Source of the DNA: Endocalyx cinctus
Lineage: Eukaryota > Ascomycota > Sordariomycetes > Amphisphaeriales > Apiosporaceae
Reading direction: 5' to 3'
Assembly: GCA_001600455.1 (NCBI GenBank)
Contig: BCKC01000003.1
Coordinates: 3,572,315-3,636,314, forward strand
DNA length: 64,000 nucleotides
Numbering within the stretch: the first letter of the stretch is position 1; the number at the start of each line of letters is the position of its first letter. Below the pieces are notes generated by a model. That model had not been told where the DNA came from, did no database searches, and saw only the letters and a list, made by a program, of their open reading frames with translations. The position numbers were made by a program, and so were the translations under genes. Of the stretch, positions 35,861-47,200 are shown one piece after another.

Positions 35861-37431
35861 TCAGTTCCCGAACAAGAGACCGGCGGCGTATTCCACGTTT
35901 CCGCCCGACGCCTCCAGGGCATGGACGGCCGCTTGTCGATCGCATCCGCTCAGGCTCATCAACGTGTTGATGTCCTTCTCCGCAAACGCCTGCTGCGGTT
36001 GCTGGGGCGGTGCTGGGGCGGCCGGTACGGGTCGAGACGAACTAGCTGCGGCGGGAGGGGGAGGGTTCGAGGAGGACGACGGGGGTGCCTGGGTGGGACC
36101 GGTGACGGCACCAGAGCGAGCGCCGATGGTTGTTCCGCCCGGTCCCTGAACCGTTGGCTCATCATTGACAGCATCTTCCGTTTCCTTGGGAATATCCGAC
36201 TCGCCTAGAAATTCAACTTCCTCGTCCTGGATGATAAGTTTATTTCGGGCAAGATCGATGGTAGCCTGATGGCCCTTGAGAATATCAAGACCTATCAAGA
36301 GATCGACGGCCTTTCCCTCCATGACGGTGAAAGAGGCCGGAAGATGCTTCGAACCGACCTGTAGCATGGTGTAATGAACCCGACCTATAATATTCGCGGT
36401 ACCGACGCCGCGAGCTACCCCGGCAAATCGTCGGTCTACAAGACGCATTATGTTACAAGCCTCGGCGCAGGCCGGCGACATGATGGTGGCCTGGGCACCC
36501 GAGTCAACGAGAGCTTTGACTTTGACGCCGTTGACTTTGACATCGATATATAGCAGATGCACGCGACCAAAAGCTGCGATCGGGTTAGCAAATCAATTAG
36601 TAAGAATCGGACAAACAGATGGTTGGTAGGCAAAGGCGCACATTCGGGGTTATATTCCATGGCATTCTGGAGATTTTCCATCACTCCTTGCTGACGGATC
36701 ATGTCTTCGATCCTTGCCTGGGCTTCCGGGTTGAACTCGTCGTTGTTGAGGGCTTCTATTTCGCGCATGCGTGCGCGGCGGGCCTCTTCTTGCTGATTTG
36801 CGCTCTGCTGAAAGAGCTGGGCGAATCGTTGGGGATTCTCGAGGGCGGAAGCGAGCTGGTGGTTTCTTTGCTCCAATTGGGCTCTTGCCCTCGGGTCGCC
36901 AAGTATCTGCAAGCGGAGAACCTCGGGGTCTTGTTGGAGGATATTGCCGCCCGCTCTTCTCTGGGCTGCCTGCTGTTGCTGCTGTTGTTGTTGTTGTTGT
37001 TGTTGCTGCTGCTGCTGCTGCTGCTGTTGCTGTTGCCTATTGCCGGTGCTAAGCGCGCTACCTCTCATGTCCCTAACGTGGAGCGCGAGCATATCGCCAT
37101 CGGTGATCTGGAGTTCCTGCAACGTTTTATTGTTGTCGGTAATAAGGTGGCCATTGTGGTAGAGGTGTTGCGCAGGGGCAGGTACGTTAGCATCGGCTTC
37201 GATCAAGCTTCGGAAAGAGGCCAAGTCCATCTCGGGAAAGACTTCCAAGGTAACAAGACGAAGGTCTTGTTCCTCTATATCGGGGTTATTGATGCTCAAA
37301 GTGATGCGCCTACGATAATAGTACGTATTAGCAGGTGCAAATGATGAAGACAAGGCATGTTTCGGAGTTATCGAAGAGAGGATTGTTTGAGAGGTTGGTA
37401 TAAGACGTGTCGCGTGAACTGTTACTTACAT
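35861..37431 (-). CDS. DDI1: Ubiquitin shuttle aspartyl protease Ddi1
   Basis: Coding exons (minus) 37431-37430, 37309-36642 and 36573-35861 give 460 aa. Only the bases AT of the start codon are in exon 1; intron 1 (120 nt) splices them to G-CGC-ATC, giving MRITLSINNPDIEEQDLR, the conserved start. This is chosen because no in-frame ATG lies at the start of exon 2. Domains: ubiquitin-like (1-77); a run of about two dozen Gln from about residue 92; the helical region EEARRARMREIEALNNDEFN; a retroviral-type protease domain with catalytic Asp in ALVDSGAQATIMS (about residue 244) and DLLIGLDILKGHQA; and a UBA domain at the end (DINTLMSLSGCDRQAAVHAL). It cleaves heavily ubiquitinated clients and escorts them to the proteasome. 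Intron 2 has a GTGCGC donor, unusual but in frame. Confidence 0.94.
36967..37035 (-). repeat. CAG/CAA trinucleotide tract coding polyglutamine in DDI1
   Basis: About 23 consecutive Gln codons, mixed CAG and CAA on the sense strand, just after the ubiquitin-like domain. Mixed codons suggest an old, partly stabilised expansion. Confidence 0.9.
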
Positions 37432-38290
37432 CTTGAATGTTTTATACGGGTTATGATCTTGAGAAGTAGAGTATGAAGGATCAACCTAGAATACGCTACC
37501 TAGAATATGCTGAGATGAAACAAGAGAAGAGACAGAAAAAAAAAACAAAGAAGCGCTTATTTATATTTATTTCTTGGGGAGGATGAATCAGATACAAGAA
37601 TTTAAAAAGATATGCAAAGTTATAATCTATGGGAGAAACATATAAGAAGTGAAGAAGGAAAAAGAAGAAGATATTGTAATAATGTTGATGAAGTAAGAAT
37701 TATTGTAGGTTAGAATAATGATCTAACCTAGGATACTACGGTAAATACTACAGTACAGTACGTATTATTGTATTTGGTACCTATAAATAAATATTAAGTT
37801 ATGTATGTATAATTCTTAGGTATTCGGAATTAGGTAAGTACTTTTTTTATGTATACTTAAGTAAGTAGGTATATATAAGTTATAACGAATAATAAGAAGA
37901 GAGGATATGTCTAGGTATACTGTATAAGTACCTGATACTAATTATACGATATACGATTTGCGATTTAAGAAAAGAAGAATAATAATACTTAGGTAATAAT
38001 GATAGATGATAGAAAACAAAAAAGACATGTAACAGACAGACAGGACAGGGCAGGTTTAGAGAATGAATATACAGGTTACCTTAGGCAGATGGGTATCGTC
38101 ATTCTAGTCATCATCCACTCACCCATATCTATGGATAGATGGATCTAACCTTAGCCAGCCCATCTATTTACCATCCGACCGAAGCAGGATACATATGGAT
38201 ATTAGATAAAAAGAAGGTATACTATTCTGTAACCTGAATTAACCTGATAGAAAGAGTACTTGGATATATGTACGGTAGTACCTAGATAGC

Positions 38291-38337
38291 TTCTAGGTTC
38301 TAGGTTCTAGGTTCTAGGTTCTAAGTTCTAAGTTCTA
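38291..38337. repeat. Heptamer tandem array TTCTAGG/TTCTAAG
   Basis: Four TTCTAGG units, then two TTCTAAG units and a partial one, in phase. Short minisatellite; it is not the TTAGGG telomere repeat. Confidence 0.9.
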
Positions 38338-40016
38338 CTGTAAATACAGTAGTATAACAAGCGGCTAAGGCGTAATAAACCTTGTTAAGCAGCCAAGGTA
38401 CATCATTACAGCAATAAACCAGTACGCTAACTTTACAGAATACACTACCCTATTAGAAAATACCACCCCCTCTGCCCCTCTCCCTTCTATCTTCTATCCC
38501 CCCCGGCCCCCCCTCTATTTCCTAGATTTCCCTTTTCTTCTAACGCTGCTAAACCGTTTTAGTACTTAAAAAGTATTTTACCCCTCTACCCCTCTGCCCC
38601 TCCAAATGGAACCCTCCCTTCGCTTTATTCCTTGTTCCTGGTCCCTGATTCATTGCCCCTCCTTTGTCTTTTAATTGATAGAAACTGGCTGATTGGTACA
38701 TGAAGAAATCCATGTGTAAAGTACCCGGTACTTCTTACGACCTTTTTTCTCTTATGTGATTGATTGATATTATTATCATCGTCATCATCGTCATTTTCTT
38801 CTTCTTCTTCTTCTTCTTCGAAAACTCAGGCTGTCAGGTTCACCGGTATCACATAGATTCCATCGTTAGGTATCACTGACTTCTTCTACCTTGTGCCAAG
38901 GCTATTGCTCTCTATGACTGTTAGGTACTGACTTATATCTCTTCATCGTACGTAACTCCTTTTTTACTACTTGTCATAATTCATATATGTATATATATTC
39001 ATTTATATCATACTCGTCATATATAAACTGCTACGTGGGTAAATACTTAACCCACATTCATATACATATATTTCTATGTAGGCATTGTATGGGTATGCAA
39101 GTCACTCGGAATCAGTCTGACATGCAGTTAGCTCTCTGGGTTATATACTTAATGAATACTACGATTCTACGGTCGTAGAAACTCGTAGAAGAAATGACCT
39201 GTCCTGATTAGTTGTATCGCATGCATCCAGGAGAATTAGGAAATCCTTCTTTTCCAATGGTTTTCGTTCCTGAATCAAATAAATAAGGGGCCTGTCTCCC
39301 CGATCCATACCTCCCCTTTTAGGGGTCTGCAGCCGCGCTACGTGAGATTTTTTTCATAACCACCACTCGTGTCGTCATGTTTTTTCTTCTCTCTTTCTTG
39401 CCTATAATGTCTCCTTACCATTTCTCTCCTTCTCCCTCTCTCTCTCTCCCTTTCTTTTTTTTTTTTCTCTGTCCGCGTCAAACGATGAATACATAAACTA
39501 TGTAGTATCTTTTTGATGCCCAACTTACAAAAAGCATCCCGTTTCAAGACTGTTGCATATCACCATGTCATATTCGGCTCCCTTAGTAAGGCAACGTGAT
39601 AGTTTTTTTGTTGGGAAACCCCCTTTTTTTCCCATTCCTTCGTTGCTACTATAGACATCGGGCTCGCATATCCCTCACACGTGGATTTCCTACGACATGC
39701 ACGAATAGAAATTCAAAAAGGGGAAGGCCAATAGGCAAGAATAAACACGTAATATGTCAAAACTTTTTTCATATACTCGTTCCAGTAACTAATGACCAAC
39801 TACATGACGTTATGAGTAAAACAAATGGGCCATGCAACCTTCCCCCAAGAAGAGAAGAGAAGAAAGAAAACGTCAAGCATGTACTCGTAAAGAAACCACA
39901 CAACACTTCTTTTTTTTGTCGAAATCCCCAAGAGGGCCAAAGAAATATGACCGCCATCGAAATGCAAAACAGCTCCTCGTTTTTTATCTTTTTTTTCTTC
40001 CTTCCTCTTTTACTCT

Positions 40017-40017
<1 letters not shown>

Positions 40018-40049
<32 letters not shown>
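40018..40049. repeat. Poly(T) run, 32 nt
   Basis: Uninterrupted T run, the longest homopolymer in the window; an A run follows at about 40110-40124. Could be the tail of an old retroposed transcript, but I see no element body or target-site duplication. Confidence 0.8.
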
Positions 40050-40447
40050 CATTCTCGTATCGTCGTGAAGGCAATGTAAATAACCCAATGATGAGAAATA
40101 GACCAAGGTAAAAAAAAAAAAAAAATATGCGTGGCGCTTTTGTTTCTTTTGTAACACCGTCGTATACATGAAAAAAAGTAAAATAAAAGCAAAGAGCTTT
40201 TGCGTTATTTTTCTTCTTCCTCGTCATGATATTCTAAACGAAGTTGATTCGCCTAGAGTCATGGGGGAAAGAAGAAGGGAGAAAGTGAGAAGAGGGTAGG
40301 GGATGGGGGTGGGAGGAGAGTGAAAAGGAGGATTCCAGAGTTGAGAGCTGGTATACTCGAACTGCAACCTAGAAGTAGGTCCGATGTAAAATGAATATAA
40401 GAAATGCCATAAATGCCGGCAATGATGCTAATAGATAACGTAACCTT

Positions 40448-43400
40448 TTATTTATCTCTAACTAATCGAGCGCCGACCCAAGGGTAGGGATAATTACGTT
40501 GATACCAGTTGACGCTGCGAGATGTCCGAGTTAGAGGGACGGTCAGGGGAACGTATTAAGCATTCGCAAGACTTACAAAGACTTTCTGCCCGCAATTCTG
40601 GGATGAGTAGCCCAGGATCCGCCGAGGACGATGTTGTGTTTATCGTCGAAGAAGTCCGCTGCGGCGATCGTGTCAGCATAATTAGATCATAAATACGGAA
40701 TACCAGTAAAGAATAGAAAACAAAGAAAAATTCCATACCTGTATAGGCGGGATAGAGGGTCATGGGCTTGAATTCCTCGTATCGTGTCAAGACCGAGCTC
40801 GTCCATTCCCATACACCTCCCATCTCGCTCTGGCCCGCCAAGCGATCGCCTCGCCCGGTCACGGGCACCGGGTGCCAATTCTGAAGACCGATATTGGCAC
40901 CCTCGAGGTCAATGAAAAGCTCGTCGCCGCTTCCGGCAGACGGCGTCTTTCCGTTAACCCCCGCCGCCGTCGCCTCTGGGTTTGATGGCGGCGTCTCCTC
41001 GACACCGTCGTTCACGAGGTGACTGAATTCATTCGATTATTATAACTGTGGTTAGCTTTTTTTTTTTTTGATGGGGGGTTAAGGGTGGGGGTAATCGTGT
41101 TATCAGATTAAAAAGGGGGGAAGAGAGCAAGATCCCTTTTTTTTCTTAGTTTTCTTGACTTACGCATTAACTGCCGGTACGGTTCTACCGAGGTGACGCT
41201 CGGCTTGCTCCCTCTTCATCAGGTCGACGTAAGCGTAGATACTCCTCGCCTCCTCGAACGTGGGGATACGACCTCCCATCCAAGCGGCGCAGCCGGCCAG
41301 TTCGTCGTAAGAGGCGAAGATCGGCCAGTCGAGGGCGTACGCCAGAGGCACCAGCCCGAACACGGTTCGGACCGATTTGCCCTTCAGGAAAGACGGTGGC
41401 AACGCGGTCTCGCTGTCGCCATTGGCGTGGCCGTTTGCGTGATAACCGTTCGTTGACGTCGTCATCGTACGACCGTTGTTGGCGTATCCGTTTCCGTTTC
41501 CGTTTCCGTTTCCGTTACGAGCTGGTATCGCATCTTCTTCCGCCCAGGACGCGGGGAGCTGGGTTATGTGTGTCTCGTACATATAGCGTGCATACTGTTG
41601 AGCCTTAATAGAGAGTTCATTGGTGGGAAAAAAATGGGCACTTTACCTCCTCGTTGGTGATAGGTCTTCCCTTAGACTGGAAGCTATGAACGCGCGCTCG
41701 CCGCCTAGGCTTTTCATTATCCCTGCGAATTCTTTTGTCAACCGATGAATTCTTTTTTTTTTTTTTTTTTAGGCAGGAGCTCAAAATACTGACCATCCGT
41801 AGTGTCCATCGAAATCTGAAACATCATCAGGATCCTCGATTCCGATCGTGATATCCTGCTCGGGAATATCGAACCACTCATTCTGAACTCGGGCGACCTT
41901 CGCGGCTTGAGATAAGGCTTTAAAGTCCGGACACTTGATGTTGGGAGGTGGCACCGTCTTATCGCTCTGCAGCATCATGTACAGTAAGGTTTCCAAATGC
42001 ATGATCTCATGCTCGAACCCGACCCAGATACCTCGGCCCACATCCCTAGTGATATTCTCAATGCCATTTCCGTATTCGGCTCCCAGCCGCACTCTCACGC
42101 GTTCCTGATAGTCCAAAATTTGGTCAAGTTCAGGCCACTCTTCCGGTATTTCGGAATGAGCATGGCAGTGTTCAGGGTTGTCTACGTCTGGGTCAATTCC
42201 CCTTTCGAAGATAGAGTGGTAATAGGTCGGTTGAGTCGAATGTCGCTTCGTCGTCTTCGTCAGCTGTATATCGAGGAAGGCGGGAATATGGCCTAGATAG
42301 AAGATGCAAGCATTTCGTAACTTGATAGGTTTGTCCAAGAGTCCTTCTTTCGGTAGCATTTGCTGAGTGACCATGTCCCAAGAAGCCCAAAGAGCCTCCC
42401 AATCGCTCAGGGACGGAATAATGGACCGAGCATATTCCGACGACTTTAGGCTGAACTTCACGTCCGCCTTAGTCACCATGTGTAGTCCTATGGATGATCA
42501 GTTAACCCGGTTCAAAGATGGTGGGTTACCCAGAGAATTCTTGTGAGAGGTTATCCCCCGCATTTTCAAGGATATGACAGATGCAGAAAGGGGTACACAA
42601 AATGATATTAATAGACGACTCGCAGAGTTTGAGGTCCCTTGAGTGGTCCCAAAAAAACACTCAGGCCACGATAGTGCGGACTCTATTCGCGCGGGTAGGG
42701 CGCCGGATGCGAACGGGTTTATAAACCCCCCCCCCCTGTCCTCGGACTGAAATCATGGGGTATGTGATCCACTCACCGTAGTCCCCATCTTCCGTCATCC
42801 ATCGATCAATTTCAGTCATTCCTGCCGAGGACCATAAGGCATCGCGGGTTTCTTTCGTATATTTCACGCTTTGCTCAATTCGAATGCGCTCGTGGGCCTG
42901 GATGGTCTCACCCATGACGACAGTGTCGCGTACGGGCGAATAGAAGGCTTCGTGACGCCCGCCATCCTTGTCGTAGATATATTCGCCAATTACGCTCCAC
43001 TCGGTTGGTTTGAACGCTTCTTCACCAAGGATCTTATTGGCATGATCCAGCCCGTTAAGTATGAATCTTTTTAAAATACCATCAGCGCGAAACCCGAGCT
43101 TTAAGCCGAGAATTAATGAAGTAGCAACCAACTAACCTGTGCGTGACACCTTCTTTGTCTAAACAACAGCAAATTTAAATCAGTATAGGTTAACATGCAT
43201 AGTCGGGATACATACCGTTGTATGCGTGACTACATGCCAAAAGTTAGTAAAAGTTGGATCCCAATGTTGGGCCGATATGACGCGACATGCACATACTATA
43301 CTTGGGCTGGGTCATTGCAGGAGTCGACTCCAATCAGCATGCGATCCGAGCTCTGGAGAACATCGGCAAAGCCTGCTAGAAACGAGGCTGCCTCATCTCT

Positions 43401-44237
43401 GTAGAAATTGCCTTGAATGAATGTGTCAGACTAGGAGTAAAAGCGGTAAGTGCTGGAAAAGTAACTTACCAATGCTAGAACCGAGATGCAGAACGAACTT
43501 CCGCTTAGCCGAAATCTCCGGTCTTTTCAGCCATTCTCGACCATCGTCGTAGGTCCCATGTAGACCGTGGCATCTGACATGCTGAAACGAAGGCACCTGG
43601 GATAAAGTTCTCGAAAGTTCGGTCTTTGAAAGATCTAAGGCATAGTAATCGACGTCCTTTCCAGCATCTTCCAAAGCTTGAAGGAGCAGTGAAACCTTTC
43701 TAAGGTTGCTTGGGGAGGGGATAATTATGTCAACATTGGGCTGTAGTATAATATAACCTGCATAAGAGAGACAAAAAGAGAAGAAGGGAGCAAAAACCGA
43801 ACTGAAAAACTCACCCACTGCCTAATTCAATGACTAAAGATCCTGACGGGATGGCTTCGGCAATTGAAGTAGCATAACGCTTCAATACACTAATCTCATA
43901 ATTAGTGAGATAGTATTCTTCGAGATAGGTGATCTATGTAAATAGCATTAATTAGTTTCCGTTAGTCAAGTTATGAAGTTGACCCACAATTTACCTTTTC
44001 AAAGAGTTGCAATCCTGTCTCGTCGTAGAGTAGCAATGTGGGCAGTTGTCTCGGGCCGTGACTAGGACGGAACAGGCTATGGATCTCCTCGGCAAGGTTG
44101 ATTTCGACAGCTTTCTCACGAATATCGATGATGTCGAGCTGTAGTTGCGAATCGGGGGGTTTGTGAGACTCTTTTCCCACCGTGGAGCTCAACGGGGCTT
44201 CCCGGTGCTGTTTGAGGGGCTCAATAAGGGAAGGCAT
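40448..44237 (-). CDS. EGT1: Ergothioneine biosynthesis protein Egt1 (EgtD-EgtB fusion)
   Basis: Thirteen exons (minus): 44237-43995, 43933-43815, 43708-43470, 43411-43297, 43229-43216 (14 nt), 43158-43137 (22 nt), 43066-42777, 42487-41794, 41722-41647, 41594-41164, 41022-40739, 40658-40577, 40514-40448; 891 aa, all in frame. The N-terminal half is the histidine trimethylase: YDETGLQLFEK, SAM site VIELGSGNLRK, FVLHLGSSIGNF, LIGVDSCNDPAQVYHAYND. The middle is the DinB-like sulfoxide-synthase part with an iron-ligand motif HEIMHLE (about residue 505). The C-terminal formylglycine-enzyme-like part has YGWDNEKPRRRARV, GVWEWTSS, VLGGSWATHPRIAGR and NWYQRNYPYPWVGARLVR. It converts His to hercynine and then to hercynylcysteine sulfoxide, the first two steps of ergothioneine, a fungal antioxidant. 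An in-frame (Asn-Gly)5 repeat sits in a loop. Confidence 0.95.
41484..41515 (-). repeat. In-frame hexanucleotide repeat coding (Asn-Gly)n in EGT1
   Basis: GTTTCC/GGAAAC hexamers in tandem, about five copies, within exon 10. Hexamer changes keep the frame, so repeat-length variation would only alter a loop of the sulfoxide-synthase part. Confidence 0.85.
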
Positions 44238-47200
44238 GATCTATTGTGAGGTGGGGGACTAAGGGAGGTGAAAACTATACGTCGTAATAAGGGTGTAGCT
44301 ATGCTGAATGCGGCCAAGTAAAGAGAAAGTGAACTAGATGGGGATTGTAAACTGGACGGGAATCGATGACCTTATATATGAAAAAAATTTTGGAGTTCGA
44401 GAAGTAAGCAGCCTACTACTGGGACCTACGTGTGTGTGTATATATATATTTATACTATATATTTATATATATCTATATATAATTATATGTATGCGTATGC
44501 GCGCGTATGTTTGTATATTTTGTGTGTGAGTGTGCGAGTATGTATACGTATACTTGTATGTAGACATGATGTATGAAGCTTCGAGTGGACATCAAAGTAC
44601 CTACGAGGCAAAGGTTATTTGTGAAACAATAAGAATCAAATACCTACAAGCTAAGTACCCAGGCTTAGGTACACGAATCAAGCTTTATATTGAACTAGCA
44701 AATGAGAAGTCTCATTTCGATGGACAAAGAAGTCCGGTCATTGTTTAATAGTGGTGATGTCAGGATAAGATGGAAATAGTTTGTTCAGCGTGCTTGCTGT
44801 GTAATACCTTTTTTTTTTCTCCTTTTTTTTGGGGGGGCCTGAGGGAGCAAGGAGTTGAGAACAGACGAAACATCGAAAGTTCGGGGAGGGTCTTGCGTTT
44901 TGACCCCATAATGTTTAAAAGACCTTAACTGTAGGCAAAGGGTCATCTCGAGAATGGGATACATCCTAAACTAGGTAGGTGCTTATGAAGAAGCCTCAGG
45001 GGGAGGTAGGATCATGACGGTAAAGTTTACTGACTTAAGTGATTAAATGGAGTATGTATAGCTCTTGTAGGTATAGTCGAAAATTAGCCCCTGACTTTTG
45101 GGACTCTTTGTCCAATTTCTCCGAGTTCCTGGCGTGTTACCTAAGTACGTATAAAGACTAAGCGTTTTTTAATACCCCATAAAGGTGACATATCATCTGT
45201 ACTGTCTTTATGCGAGCTAACTACTGAGAAATATGCACACGAGTTGGTTTCATTCCACTACGTAGCCCCAGGATTTGATGGAGTAAGTGACCATGCAAAG
45301 TAGTATAAAACAAAATATCTACTATGTACTATGTAGGGGTTTCGTTTCCAGGGTATGTTTATGTACATATATGTATGTATGTAGGTACGTAGATAAGTAG
45401 GTACGTAGTATGGCGTAGGACAGAAAATACGGATACGGTGAAGAATTCGCCAAGAATTCTCGAAGAAATTCCGAGGTATGGTACAGTAGGATCAGAGTTT
45501 CTGAGTACAGAACCTACTTTAAATATGGTACGATTAAGAAAAATGGAAACGTTCTGTCATCTCTTTGCTACAAATGGACAAAATCCATGTTGGTCTTGTC
45601 TAAGAGCGTGGGATGTCGATAAATTTGAACAAATCAGAAGATAAAAAAGCCACGAGAGCCACGAGAATCGACCCCGCAATTATGTTAGAGTTACAACATG
45701 GTGGCGTTGAAATGTCGTTTACATATCCCTGTATATATCTATTTTCTATGTACTTAGTATAGCATATGTATGTACATATGTATACGGACTATCGCTTACT
45801 GTGTGGTAGTCAGTTTTGATGGTAACTTAGGCAGGTATTGCGTACAGCAAGATACCGTGGTATCGATGGTGGATATTGAGTTACATCTATTTTGCAGTTC
45901 TAATTAATGCCTTTGGTTTTTTTTTTTTTTTAATAACATTTTCGGGGTTTGACTTTTTTTTTTTGGTTGTAAGAATTCAGTTAACTACCTATTCCTTTTT
46001 TTTAAGGCCTACTGGGTATACATGTCATATTTTAACGTATACGTAGTATATACATCTTAACAAGTACTGTCGTATCTACCTAAGTACTCATCTTCCGAGA
46101 TGGTTCCTGACATATATGACATATACCGGTCAAGACGAAAGATACATCGATAGGTAGTACTAACAACACCTAACCTATTCGTCTCACCTTACCAGTTAAC
46201 CAGTGAACCAGTCTCACCTACCTACCTTAGTTACATGATACTAGCTTGGCCCAGGAATTTACTATGTATACGTACATATAACATATCGAACTTAGACTTG
46301 ATGCATTTCTTTTGATGGCATTAAGATCCAACGGGTAATCCGTGACCCGGTGACTTCGACGATCTATCCGTAAACAAGGCAAATGGGGCATCTCCATCAT
46401 GTGTGATCACGTATTATTAATATTATCACTTTCTCCATTCTCTTCTCCATGTGAGTTAGCCTCGTATAGTTTGATTGAGCTTGCAACTATCCATCCATCC
46501 GATCAATCCGACCTTAGTAAAGTTGATAGAAAAATTCCAATGTTGTTACTTATGCGGTAGGTAATAGTATAGACCGTAAGTTACGCTGTTACCTTGGGTA
46601 GGATATAAGTTACCTACTTACATAAATACCCATACATACTTACATACATACTTACATCTATATGTAGGCATGGATACTTTTTTTTCGATCATTGTTTCAT
46701 ACGTCATCTTTTTTTTTTTTTTTTTGGTTTGATTCCATAGTTGTAGATTACACAAACTCTCTGAGGCGATCTCGCTGATTTTCACCCAAGGAATTTATTT
46801 TTCTCTCGCTTCTTTAATGTTTTTCATTTACCCCACGTGGCCATGGAGGATTTTGAAGCAACAGCAACCATTTTCCACCGATTTTATTTGACAAGCTCTT
46901 TTTTTTTTTCATTTATACTACACGTATAAGTTACCGTAGGGTCAATACACTACGCTAGTTTGTTGTACCCAAACACATGAACTTCCCCGGGTAAGACCCC
47001 TGAACATCATACAGCTATTAGTGTACATAGTATAATATATCTTTCAAAGGTGGTTTTAAGGATCTGCAACCTGCGAACAGAACCAGGTTTTCCCCGTGTT
47101 TTTTCGTCTTTCGGGTGCAGAAACGATGGGTACAGAAGACGAAAAATGCGATATCTCACATGACATAGAAACGTGGTGCCACAAGGAAAGTTTTCTATGG

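Larger units (their letters stand above)
37432..40447. other. Intergenic, 3 kb
   Basis: No gene recognised. Lies between the DDI1 5' end and the EGT1 3' end. AT-rich with TACCTA-type motifs, a heptamer array (38291-38337), a (TTC)n run (38796-38819) and a 32-nt T run (40018-40049). Open frames around 39596-40227 are made by T/A homopolymers and are not credible genes. Confidence 0.6.

Noticed and set aside
39596..40227. Overlapping open frames on both strands with Phe or Lys runs
   Set aside because: Created by long T and A homopolymers; no protein-like composition.
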